A DNA stretch of 64,000 nucleotides from the NCBI GenBank assembly GCA_025201345.1, contig JAIXMG010000015.1:372001-436000 (forward strand). Reading direction: 5' to 3'. Under the pieces are notes generated by a model. The model searched no databases. It was not told where the DNA came from and was given only the letters and a program-made list of their open reading frames with translations. The DNA comes from Thamnidium elegans (taxonomy: Eukaryota; Mucoromycota; Mucoromycetes; Mucorales; Mucoraceae). This document shows, one piece after another, positions 36,072 to 46,930 of this stretch (its first letter is position 1; each line of letters starts with the position of its first letter). The translations under genes were made by a program, and so were the position numbers.

Positions 36072-36851
36072 TTGCAAGCCAAGCTTGTTCTCCTTATTTT
36101 CAAATTTCCGTATAAAGGAAACGGTGCAAACCGTAGCTTCTACCGCATTTCCCAGTGTTCATCTCGTATAGCGAATGTGTTTTTCATTGCTTTTATAATA
36201 GACAAAAAAGAAAAGTGTTTGAAAGCGGCATCCAAAAATTTAATTTCACTTACTGCCATAATAAAAAAAAACATCTGTCAATTGTTGCTCTTCATTTGGA
36301 CATAAGTATCGCTGAGCAACGTGATGCTGCCCAACAAGAACATTATCAGTGTATTTACTCATGACCTTAGCCTCGCAAGTAGAGGATTTTGGTTAGTAGT
36401 AGTAAAATAACAAGTTGACCAAATATACCTTTTTATATAGAAACAAGCTCTAAATAATGGGCAGCCCCCGTTTAACTAGCCTATCGACAATAAGACTTTT
36501 GTTGAAAAAGCCAGTACAGTCACAGCACTCTTCAATAGGGTTCAAAAATGGAGTCAATTATCTTTTCGATGTCACCGTATTGATAGACTACATCTTTTAT
36601 TTGCTCTTCGGACTCATTGTCAATAGTGTAGTAGTCGCTTGGAGGTATTTAGCTAAGATAATCCATGTTAGTCCCTAAAAGATTTAATGCCAAAAAAAAA
36701 AGTAAGTCGTTTAAAAACTTATGTAACCCGTCCCAGAATAAAATCCTGTAAAGCCATTTGCTACTTTGAGAAAAGAACAATTTTAAAACCAGCTAGTTTT
36801 AGTGGGTACATTTAAAAATAGGCCCAGGGAACTTTTTTTGATTGTATTTTT
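36072..36851. other. Possible decayed coding remnants, unidentified
   Basis: Overlapping frames at 36072-36305, 36155-36364 and 36457-36678 have less biased composition than the surrounding DNA, as in an old transposon or gene. None shows a domain I can name. Treat as unassigned. Confidence 0.2.
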
Positions 36852-37371
36852 TTATCAGATCTTTCTAGCAATCAGAAATCTCACACGCTTACTTTTTTCA
36901 ATACGTGTATCATTTCTTATCAAATATATTTGTTAAATTCACGCAAAACCTACAAGGATTTCATTACCCTTTATCTATTACTACTACTATTTGGATATTA
37001 TAGATGTATATTATTACATCATTGTCCAGTAATTTTTATGCCATACATGTATACCTACTAAGCAACGATAGGTATAGAAAACTATATTTAAGCAATAGTG
37101 GGGTAAGAAAAAAAAACGCTAACGAATATCAAGGTATAACGAAAGAAGTAGTGCAAATTAAGTCATGGTAATGTCGTGATCAAAAAGATCTGATAAGACT
37201 AATTGGATTAAAGCGGGGGTGCTATTCTGTTAGTGGAAATAATCGGAAAGGTTAAATGACCAAAGACCCACATGTTCCAATAAAAACTGGATAAACAGAT
37301 TGATCATTTAAAAATGATTGGTTAAACCGTGATACAAATCGCTATTTATCAGATTCGGCGGCATCTGATAA
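36852..37371. promoter_or_regulatory. Four ATCTGATAA (iron-GATA type) motifs upstream of the phytochelatin-synthase-like gene
   Basis: Perfect copies of ATCTGATAA lie at 36852-36860 (minus), 37188-37196 (plus), 37346-37354 (minus) and 37363-37371 (plus). They are 99-618 bp upstream of the ATG at 37470. ATCWGATAA is the established consensus of fungal iron-responsive GATA repressors (SreA, Fep1, Sre1). A related near-match lies at 37431-37440. I found only one other perfect copy in the window (28992-29000). Clustering and the metal-related gene downstream suggest control by an iron-responsive GATA factor; functional use is inferred. Confidence 0.5.
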
Positions 37372-37469
37372 AATTTTTTTTAGCCCATGGAAAAAAGTAG
37401 ATAAATAATAAATCCCCTCGTTTTTTTTTTAATCAGATCTTTTTTTATTCCTTTTTTTTTTTTATAACA

Positions 37470-38457
37470 ATGGCTTCTCGTACTCTCTTTTCTAAAACTT
37501 GTTTTAAATCATCTCTTGTAAAGGCAGCTACAAAGAAGAATGTCTTGAATAATAGAACGACCATCTTTCCTGCTTCTCAAGCTTCTCGTCAAGCTACGAC
37601 AACTTCTATTGTTGATACTTCTACAACACAAGGCAGGGTTCCTTTTCAATTTTATGATTATTCTAAAAATCAAAAAAATGTTCATCTTGTAAAGTTCACT
37701 TCGGTCGAAGGTAAAAGGCTCTTTCGTAATGCCATGGTTCAAGGTCATGCTGAAAGTTTCTTTAAACTGATGGGTAACTTTTCTACTCAATCTTCTCCAT
37801 CTCATGGTGGTGTTAGTTCTCGTAAGTTTTATACATGTGTAAAAAAAAAAAAAAAATTGTTGCGTAGTAACTAAAATTATTATTATTATTTTAGTTGCCA
37901 TGGTTTTAAACGCTCTCGAAATCGATCCTAAAAGAACTTGGAAAGGCAACTGGCGTTGGTTTTCTACTGAACAAATGAAAACATGTTCTCCTGCCGAGTC
38001 TATTCAAGAACATGGTATTCCATTTGATGAATTCACCTGCTTAGCACAATCCCACTGTAAAGTTGATGCTTACCGCGGTGTCAGTTACGAAAAGTTCTTG
38101 AAAGATCTTGAAACTGTCACATCTGATACACTTTGTCAAATGGTAGTCAACTACTCAAGATCAAGTCTTGGACAACATGATCCTCTTGCCCATTTTAGTC
38201 CCATTGGTGGTTATAACAAGGCCGAGAAACAAGTCTTGATTATGGACGTTGCTCGCGGTAAATATCCTAGTGTTTGGGTTCATACTAAGGACCTCTACGA
38301 TGCCATGATGGCTACAGAAGAATCGGGTCTTAGTCGTGGTTATTTCATTTTAACAAATTATGAGCAAACAAAACAACAAGTCCCTGATATTGCTTTAGCC
38401 TCTTCTTTAAAGTTAAAGTGTAAAGATTGCTCTCGTAACTGCAATTCCACTGTTTAA
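37470..38457 (+). CDS. Phytochelatin-synthase-like protein without catalytic Cys
   Basis: Two exons (37470-37821, 37895-38457) give 304 residues. Residues about 55-285 match the phytochelatin synthase peptidase-like domain: EGKRLFRNAMVQGHAESFFKL, LAMVLNALEIDPKRTWKGNW with RWFS, HFSPIGGYN, and VLIMDVARGKYPSVWV. In active enzymes the nucleophile sits in PAYCG; here the segment reads PSHGG, so Gly113 replaces Cys. The other triad residues, His217 and Asp235, are kept with normal spacing. Residues 1-48 are rich in Arg, Lys, Ser, Thr and Ala with no acidic residue, like a mitochondrial presequence. The family joins gamma-Glu-Cys units of glutathione to detoxify metals, or acts as a glutathione-conjugate peptidase. 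With Cys lost, classical chemistry is not expected. A C-terminal CKDCSRNC cluster might bind metal. The frame is open and well conserved, so it is unlikely to be a random pseudogene. Confidence 0.88.
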
Positions 38458-39046
38458 AAAATCTTTTTTTCTCAGTGCCTTATTTATTAACATACCTCTA
38501 TATTCCCCCCCTCCCCTACTTAATTCTTCATCCTGCATCTTGTATTATATGTGTATATTGCTATTTTTTTTTTTGAATAATAAAACAAAATCATTTTCCT
38601 TCTGTAATCACTTGAATTGTTCAATCGTTTTTGTTCCCTGTTTTTTTACGCTTGAAAAAAAAAAGTCCGGCAAAAAAACGGCACTATTGTATTTCACCAG
38701 ACATATCACGTGACTGTCCGAGAAAAAAAATTCAGGCCGGACTATCAATTGAAAAAAACTGGCAGCTGTTACTACCACTAAACGTCGACAAGAACCTATT
38801 GAATCTTCCTCTCTCTTTGCGTATTTCCAAGTATGTATGATGGGTGATATTGAATGGGGAGAATTAGATGAATGGTGGGGATAAAAAGAGGCACATCATG
38901 AAGGAATAGGATGGATGGATGATACATATATACATATATAAAAATATCGAAGGGGGGGAAAAAAGATTGGGGTTATATATATATTTTTTTTCAAGATTGA
39001 TCAACTTACACATTTATCCTTCATTAATCAATAGACTTGAGCAATA
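38458..39046. other. Intergenic region with uL22 promoter
   Basis: No gene supported. AATAAA-like polyadenylation signals lie near 38576-38584. The last 200 bp, with a poly-G stretch at about 38953 and TATATATA, precede the uL22 start and probably hold its promoter. Confidence 0.55.
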
Positions 39047-39799
39047 ATGGTCAGATACGCTGCTACACCAGCTAACCCCGCTTTGGGTAAATATACACAC
39101 CACATGCCTTGATTGAAAACGACTTCTAACATTCTTCTTTTTTTACAACTTGTAGCCTCCAAGTCCAGAGGTTCTTACCTTCGTGTTCACGTATGTTTAT
39201 AAAAAAACATGTAAAAAAAAAGAGCTTATACTAATTTTTTTTTCATACGTATAGTTCAAGAACACCCATGAAGTTGCTGTTGCCGTTAAGGGTCTCAAGT
39301 TGAGCAAGGCTTATGCCTACCTCAACAACGTTACCGAACACAAGCAAATCATTCCTTTCCGTAAGTTCAACGGTGGTGTTGGTCGTCATGCCCAAGCCAA
39401 GGAGTTCGGTACCACTCAAGGTCGCTGGCCCGTTAAGTCTGTCAAGTTCGTCATGGACCTCTTGAAGAACGCTGAATCCAACGCTGAGGTAATTTTTTTT
39501 TGTTTGGTTTTTTAATATTAAATTCATGTATATTAAATTTTTTTTTTGTATATAAATAGGCTAAGGGTTTGAACGTTGAAGAACTTTATATTTCTAGCAT
39601 CGTTGTTAACCAAGCTCCTAAGCATCGTCGTCGTACTTACCGTGCTCACGGTAGAATCAACCCTTTCATGTGTTCTCCCTCTCACATCGAGGTTGTCCTC
39701 ACTCAAAAGGATGAGGTTGTTCCCCGTGCCTCTGATAAGAAGGTTGTCAAGCTCAATGCTCGTCAATTAGCCCGTAACGCTCGTCTTGCTCGTGCTTAA
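39047..39799 (+). CDS. Large-subunit ribosomal protein uL22 (L17)
   Basis: Four exons (39047-39086, 39156-39190, 39255-39488, 39560-39799) give 182 residues, near the yeast length of 184. The start [21 protein letters not shown] is typical. It is followed by [60 protein letters not shown] and [19 protein letters not shown]. This protein lines the polypeptide exit tunnel of the 60S subunit. Two very short 5' exons and C-ending codon bias resemble eL8 and uL13 in this window. All junctions are GT-AG and keep the phase. Confidence 0.96.
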
Positions 39800-40857
39800 A
39801 TTCATTAAAATAAATAAATAAATTGTCTTCTTTCATTATAATGATAGCATAGTTTTTTTTTGGGATGTTTTTTGAATGGGGATACTAAAAATAGCTGTAT
39901 GTTTTTTTTTTTTTAAAAAAAAGGGGGATATCCTGTCATTTTTGCTGTTGTCAGTTATTTTTTTCCTTCGTAACGAAGAGTAACTATAGCAACAGAATAA
40001 AAAAAAAAAAAATCGGTAATATTGGTTATGCAAAAATCCAAACATGAATTGGTGTCGATAGCATCAATCATACGAGATGAGGTTTTTGTTTAAAAGAACA
40101 AAACTAAATTCATGTGGCTTCCTTTTAATAGATATGTATTAATTTGAATATTGTTATTGACATCTGTTATTTAAGGAAAAAAAAATGTTTATTTTTGATG
40201 GAATAACTTAAAAGGGAACACCCGTAAGGGCTTTCTTGGCGTTATGTAAATTGGTAAGTAAAAAGGACTCACGCCACATAATCGGGATAAATTAAGCTTA
40301 TATTTTAGTAATTGTGCCATGGAATGTATTATATAAACGAGCAGGTTTATTTTAGGTTATTCAATTCGAAAAGATAAAAAAGAGTCAGGAGATTGGGTTT
40401 AATGATATGGTCTTGTACACCTGGTGATTCTGCAGTTTTATAGTAATGATTGTGGGTAAAAAAAAAAAAGATACAGTTGTGCATTGTGGAATATCTTATG
40501 CCGGTCCTTACTTTACCTATTAATATAACTACGGAACTACGCGTTGTTAATGCAATACCTTTTTACTTTTGAAGAAAGGCAGAGGGAAAGAAAGAAAAAA
40601 ATGATCACCTTTACTTTTAATGACACTCTCAAAGGCACTAAACCAGATCAAGTAATTCGCATATAAGTTGATCATGCAATCAAGTTTTTTATTGGCGTCA
40701 TAAACAATAAATCAATAAATTAACTTATTGTGACAAGTGGTGATCACAAGATAAAAGTTCTAACTTAATATAAAAAAACATACACCTTTTTTTTTCTCTC
40801 TCTCCTCCCCTCTCTCTCTTTATCAAAACAAGCTTTTTTTTTAAAAAAAATAAATAA
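39800..40857. other. Intergenic region
   Basis: About 1 kb with no gene. It includes a T/A-rich stretch around 39850-40010 and a more complex AT-rich stretch. A CT-rich tract (40790-40820) ending 38 bp before the next ATG resembles a core-promoter pyrimidine patch. Confidence 0.55.
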
Positions 40858-41128
40858 ATGTCTACACCTGTTGAAACAAATACTGCTGCTCCAGTTATTG
40901 AAGTGCCTTCAAAGGATGAAACTCCTGCTGTTATTAACGTAGATGATCATGCTGTCAATACTGAAACAACAACAGCTCCAGTTACTGCTCGTGAACCTAC
41001 TGCTGCTGCTACGAAGGTGACACCAGCCCAACGCTTGAACTCGGTATTTACAAAGGCTAGACAGACAGTGACTGATGCTGTTTCAGATGCTCAAAAGGCT
41101 ATAAATGAAAGAAAGGCTAATAACCCAG

Positions 41129-41166
<38 letters not shown>

Positions 41167-41442
41167 GCTGCCGCTCCTACTGATACTACTACAACTGAAG
41201 CTGTAGTTAATAGTGCACCAGAACCTACAGATAAAAAGGTAGGTGGTCCAAACAATACATTTAAAGGTATTTTGAACCGCGTCAAGGTAACGTATTCGCA
41301 AAAAAAAAAAAAAAAAAAAAAAAAAAACGCCCTGATATATATACTAACATTATGATAATGTAGGGGCTTAAACCAGCTACTACTCATCCTACTGTAGCAG
41401 GTAAGAATAAAATTTCTTCTTGATGTAGGAAAGAAGAATAAC

Positions 41443-41479
<37 letters not shown>

Positions 41480-41951
41480 CCTGTAACTGAACAAACAACA
41501 ACAAATGAAGGAGCTCCTGTACCACCACCTAAAGATAATATCAAAGCAGCTGAAACTAACCCAGTTCTCGAACAATTTAAACGTAATACGACTTTACTTT
41601 CTAATTATCTTTTACAAAAAAAGAAGGAATTTACAGAAAAGAAATCATCTGATACCAATCAACAGCAAACCACTACTCCTGAATTGCATAGTGAAACTGG
41701 TATGTGTGTGTAACAAGCAATGTGGTTTTTTTGTTTGCTATTGTTACGAAATATTCATTTTTTTTTTTTTTTTAGTTGCAGAAGATAAGCCTACTACTAA
41801 TGGATCTCCTTTGGTTCGTCGTATTACACAGTTAGTTCATAGCGCCACTGCCTCTATCAATAAAAAGAAGAAGACAGAAGCTGATAATGCAGATATTGTT
41901 CCACCTACAGTAGTTAATGCGTCATCTGCTGCTGTTACAAGTGCAGCCTGA
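40858..41951 (+). CDS. Thr/Ala-rich disordered protein with amphipathic segments
   Basis: Four exons (40858-41286, 41364-41400, 41478-41699, 41776-41951) join in phase to 287 residues. I do not recognise a family. Most of the protein is Thr-, Pro- and Ala-rich and probably disordered, including a Thr12 run encoded by twelve ACT codons (41131-41166). Four short segments interrupt this and look amphipathic: QRLNSVFTKARQTVTDAVSD, NTFKGILNRVKGLK, NPVLEQFKRNTTLLSNYLLQ and SPLVRRITQLVHSATASINK. Each is followed by Lys-rich residues. No signal peptide or TM helix is evident. The pattern could suit peripheral membrane or lipid-surface binding, but this is inference only. The gene has a clear CT-rich promoter patch upstream, and introns match the style of the window, so expression is plausible. 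Confidence 0.62.
41131..41166 (+). repeat. (ACT)12 trinucleotide repeat in coding sequence
   Basis: Twelve uninterrupted ACT codons encode a polythreonine run inside the disordered protein. The purity of the repeat suggests recent slippage and possible length variation between strains. Confidence 0.85.
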
Positions 41952-42948
41952 TTGTAACTAATTTTATAATACAAACATAAGATGATATATAATTCATCGA
42001 CCTAATACGTCTTTTTTTAATTTCAAAAATTAAATAAAATTGCTCTATATTTTATTATTTAAATCCTAAAATCATATAGCCACAGGTAAAAAACGGCGAA
42101 AAAATATTAGAAAAAAAACCTACATACACTACCTATAACAGATGAATAAAATATTGCTTTTGAACTTTCTTATGTGAGGCAAGCGTAGAACAACAAGTGT
42201 ACATAAAAATGATTAAATAGATCACCGACCATTTTATCAGCCTAAGCCATATTTACTCTATCTTTTTTTTTTTTAGAATAGATAAATCATTTCTATACCT
42301 CTTTACCTTTACAATACATACCATCAGTAAGTATTTTTTTTAAATGTATACTTTTTAAAGGAGCTTATAGATAGCTTATATCTTATATTCATTTATTTTT
42401 CTGCATTTTTTTTTTTTTTTTTTTTAGCTTTTTCGTTTTCTTTATGTCCGTACAAAAGGATACTGTTCTTCCTAAAGCGACTACCGGACATAAGCTAGCA
42501 CAAGGCCATGAGATCCGCTAATGAGTGGAACTAAAGGATTCGTCAAGTTTCAGTAGTAACACCCTCCCCTCCCCCCTTTTTTAGATACTCCTTTGTTTAA
42601 AAAAAAGTCGAAGAAAAAGAAAAAATGTACCGTACCGTATTCAAAAAACATACCGTACCCTACTAGACTCCCAAAGAATCCAGCAAAAAATATCTACTTT
42701 GTTCGTAGCTGAATAATCTGCTTCGTTTGCGGCTGAACAATATGTACCTGCTGCAGCAACGTTAACAACAACGACGAAATCTGCCATCTACTGGAACGCT
42801 GAAAGAAATTTTTTATTACAAACTATAATAAATTAAACAAGTAGATGATCGATGTATTTACGTTGAAGAAAGGTTATTTACTCACAGCTTAAAATATCAA
42901 TATCTTCAATGAGTTTTCCAAAGATAATTAATATAATTAACAACCAAT
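41952..42948. other. Intergenic region with a small orphan frame
   Basis: No gene is confidently supported. A 25-codon frame at 42444-42521 (MSVQKDTVLPKATTGHKL, then AQGHEIR) follows a T-rich stretch. Its composition looks protein-like, but it has no partner exon that I can identify. A short imperfect duplication near 42697-42745 (GTTCGTAGCTGAATAAT and TCGTTTGCGGCTGAACAAT) is also present. Confidence 0.35.
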
Positions 42949-43585
42949 ATGACAAATTTCTATTTTAGTCCCGTTCATTCTTTTATTATTGATTTAGACG
43001 ATATTACCTTACAGGAAAATATTTACCGAAAAAAAGACCTGTTACAATTTCAAGAGTTTAGAAAGGCTTCATTAGTCTACCCTCTTAATAATGAATTAAT
43101 AAAGATGGAAGGAATGGTAGGGGCTATACATTTGTCGCTAAACTTTTTTTTTTTGACTCAGTCGGAAGAAAAACGAATTCAATATATCTTGGTACAGAAT
43201 TAGGGAAGGGGAGGGGGAGGCTTTAAAGGTTGGAAGTAGAAAGAACGATGCTACCAAAGGCCTCCAGGATATTACAAATTGTCAATAATCATGAAAGACA
43301 TGCTCAAAAATATAATTGACAAGCACTCTAGCCTTAGAAGTAACATCAGTATTGTTGGTTAAGATGCCACTACACTGGATATACAATCAACTCTAGTGAC
43401 TTTCGTTTGAAAACTCACTTGAGTGGTGGGATTAGAAAAAAAAAGTGCGAGACTGTATAACTTGTACAACCTTTCAAGTGTTGTTAGAAATCACGGATCA
43501 ACAATGTTCGTGCACTTCCGATGGAGATTAAAAATGAAATACCACGATTTTTGTCTTCACGCACTTCCTTAAATGATTCCCCATT

Positions 43586-43600
<15 letters not shown>
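42949..43600 (+). pseudogene. Probable decayed coding remnant, unidentified
   Basis: An 84-codon frame at 42949-43203 (starting MTNFYFSPVHSFIIDLDDI) has ordinary protein composition and then runs into a purine-rich stretch. Beyond it, fragments such as MKDMLKNIIDKHSSLRSNIS continue in another frame with stops. This looks like a degenerate gene or transposon piece. I cannot name the family, and it may also be chance. Confidence 0.3.
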
Positions 43601-43618
<18 letters not shown>

Positions 43619-43714
43619 GCAGTGTTTAATAATATTTTCAAAAAAAAAGAAAAAGAAAAGAGAAATAGGTATTTATGTATAAATTAAAAAAGAAGACAAG
43701 TTCTCTCCTTTTTT

Positions 43715-46245
43715 TTAAACAGATTGTCTAAGGCACATTTTTCCTTGATTTCTAAATAATAATACTTCTCTACGACCAAGGATAGTCAAAGCTCTAGTGA
43801 TAGCGGCATCAGCATAACCCTTTTGTAAGAAATCAGCCTTAATTTTAGCGACAGGAACTTGAGAACCAATTGGTAATCTCTTTTGAATCTCTTGTTCGAT
43901 TAATTGTACTTCAGACATGATATCACTACGAGTCATACCATCAGCGCCACCACTATTGACAGCATCCATTGTAGAATATTTGAAAAGACGAAGTGCTTCA
44001 TCCACATGTTTTTCAGTAGCGTAAGGTGAAAGTGTCATCTTGGCTAAAGATTCTGAAATACGAATAATGGCTTCTAATTGTCTGACGGTAATAGGAATTG
44101 TGGATCGAACTTGTGTATCTCTTTCTGCTTCCTTCATTTCTTTACGAATACTGACAAAATGACTACTTAATTTCTCTGCCGCACTTGGTGTTAAACGAGG
44201 AGCGCATTTACTTTTTTTTTTTTTTTTTTTTTTAAAAAAAAAGAAAAAATATTAGTATATACCCCCACATACATATATATATATATAACATCTATACTTA
44301 CGTTTTACAGTAATTGATATATGCTTTCATCTTATCTAAATCAATTTCTCCCATAACAGCATCTTGAGTTTGTCTGTTCATGTGAACATTCAACACATGT
44401 CTAGCAATTGACTAAATGATATATTAGTTATTTTACATTCTACTAAATAGCCACTATACTATATATATTTACCATATCACGAGCTTCATTATGATCATCC
44501 TTTACGATGAAAATCATATCAAAACGAGACAAGATAGTAGTTTGGAAATCGATATTCTAAGAGAAAAAAAAAAAAAAGCAATGATATTAGGGTTTATAAA
44601 AGTTAACAAAAATAAATAAATTGTAATTTACCTCGCCAGCACTCTTCATATCATCATAACGACCAAAGACAGGATTAGCAGCGGCAAGTACAGAAGTACG
44701 AGAGTTAAGGATGGTAGTGATACCAGCCTTGGCAATAGAAATAGTTTGTTGTTCCATTGCTTCATGAATAGCAACACGATCTTCATCACGCATTTTATCA
44801 AACTCATCAATACAGACAACACCGCCATCAGCCAAGACCATAGCACCACCTTCCAAATAAAACTCACGTGTGCTAGGGTCACGAATGACAGAAGCAGTTA
44901 AACCAGCAGCACTACTACCTTTACCAGAAGTATATACCGCAATAGGAGCCACCTTTTCCACAAACTTTAACAATTGTGATTTAGCAGTACCTGGATCACC
45001 CAATAACAATACATTAATATCACCTCTTAATCTCATACCGTCAGGAAGAATTTTTTTAGATCCACTAAAGAGTAAACAAGTAATGGCTTTTTTGATATCA
45101 CCGTTACCAAAGATGGAAGGTGCGAGACTAGCAGCAAATGTTTCGTATAAATCTGGTTGACGAGACATACGAATGTATTCTTCTTCTTCTGCGTCAGTGA
45201 AATGAGGTTTACCACGACCGTTGTTGTGTTGATCGACTTCAAGACCGACAATACGAATATAAGGTGTACGAACGGCAGCAGCACCAGTAGATTTAGCAGA
45301 TTTGTTTTGGTAAATAGAGTAAATACCCATCACAACAGCTCTCATACCGGGTACAACTCTGTTGGTAAGCCATCTATCAGCGTTTAAAATAGTATGACGA
45401 GGAAGGTCACCCACAGGTACCATATCAGGTGCCTCTTGTAATTTGATGACTTGAGAATCAACAAACCTACATTTATCGTGAAGGATAACAAATGGGTCCA
45501 TAGGACAATCGTTCTTTCCTCCTTGTACACTGTCACTATCACATTGTCGTGGTAAGGAAATGGCGGAAAATCCACCCGTAACTGGAATTATCTTGGTGTG
45601 ACGACAGGATCTACACATGGCTGTTACTTGTGTGGCTCGAGAACTGAGGGTAGATGCTCCAATAACGATACCGGGAATACGAACAAGTTTACCGATGAAA
45701 TCAGACTATTACAGAAAGGGGGAGAGGGTTAGTTTAGGATTTTTTTTTTTCAAAGAATAAAAAAAAAGTCTTGGATATTACGTTTAAATCACGAATTTGA
45801 AGGACATTGGCATCTGATTTAAGTGTTACTTGACAATCAGGTACTTCGTAGTTATTGGTTTTATCGGGATTAGGAAATAAAATACGTTTGGCAGTTTCTT
45901 TTACTGCAATTTCAAACTATATAGTCGTCAGTTAAAAAAAAAGTGTATTTAAGAATAGTGTAAATTACGTACGAGAGGTAAGAAATCAGCAGGAGAAGTA
46001 GATAATTTATTTGCAAGGTCAGGATTATAATTAATGAGATGGTTCAAGTCGACTTCAACAAAATATTGTTTTGTTAACAAGTTTTGTGATAATTGATCTC
46101 TGTAGACGTAACTATTGTTGACACGAAAGTTTTGAATGAATTCTAAGAATTGCTTTGTTATTTCAGAATGTGAATTAACGCTATCTTCTCCAGGAAGTAC
46201 AGAAGTTGAGTAGATTTGTCCTTGATCCCAACCGAAACTAGCCAT
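43715..46245 (-). CDS. MCM5: DNA replication licensing factor MCM5
   Basis: Six exons (45973-46245, 45782-45916, 44632-45705, 44473-44556, 44302-44411, 43715-44210 on the minus strand) give 723 residues. MCM5 is a subunit of the MCM2-7 replicative helicase loaded at origins in the nucleus. Visible features are the N-terminal [13 protein letters not shown], the zinc-binding cysteines in [13 protein letters not shown] and DCPMDPF, the Walker A motif [12 protein letters not shown], and the Walker B motif VCIDEFDKM. Also present are the sensor-1 Asn in [13 protein letters not shown], the SRFDMIF arginine finger, and the [20 protein letters not shown] sensor-2 segment (here [15 protein letters not shown]). 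The Asn of ANP and the order of motifs fit the family, and the ANPVFGRYD sequence together with the N-terminus fits MCM5 rather than other subunits. An ACGCGT box lies 38 bp before the start. Confidence 0.96.
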
Positions 46246-46930
46246 TTTGTAATTTTTTTTTAAAAATAAAAAGAACGAACCAAACGCGTCTTGAAAAAAA
46301 ATAAAATAATTATATTAAAAAAGTCACAAAAAAAAGGGGCCGAAGACTGTTGTTTTTCGTGTTTTTTTTTCTGACAGCAGTTGGTTTAAAAAAAAAGGTA
46401 ATTGGTTCACTGTTTAAACTTTTAAAGTAAGGGGGGAGGGGGGTGTCTGATTTTAATCGTTGTTAAAAGCAGGATGACTTCAAGGATAGAAAGACAGGGG
46501 AAATATGGTCTAAGGGAGGTGTGGCTAAAAAACATCTTCCTGGCCGAGCTTTATTTTCTACCGTATTGAGAGTCGTTGGAATGACTACATATCTTTTTTT
46601 TTTTTTTTTTTTTACGAGTTAAGCATACGTTGTTTTAATGCATGAAATATCTTATTTATAATGTGCCTGTGGTAATAGCTCATTGATAATATCAGGGTCT
46701 CTAACCAAAAAGGAAAAAAGAGGTGCCATCATATGATAGTTGCGAAGCCTCTATTTGAATCCAAAAAAAAAAAAAAAAAAGTAAATGGAACCATAAAATA
46801 TATCAGGTTGTATTTAATCAAAAGGGGGGGGGGGATGATTGTGTGAATAAAATGCCCTTTTTTATTTATTCGTGAATTGCAACAGCTTGAAAGGTAGAGA
46901 GTGTGGTATAAACCAGGATTATTATTATTC
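46246..46930. other. Intergenic region
   Basis: No gene supported. It contains the MCM5 promoter on the left, then purine-rich stretches with a poly-G run near 46824-46833 and T/A homopolymers. The right end is the 3' flank of the arginyl-tRNA synthetase gene. Confidence 0.55.
46284..46289. promoter_or_regulatory. MluI cell-cycle box upstream of MCM5
   Basis: ACGCGT occurs 38 bp upstream of the MCM5 start codon (46245, minus strand). This is the consensus bound by the MBF cell-cycle factor in yeasts, which drives replication genes at G1/S. CG-containing hexamers are rare in this AT-rich DNA. A single copy is only modest evidence. Confidence 0.4.
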
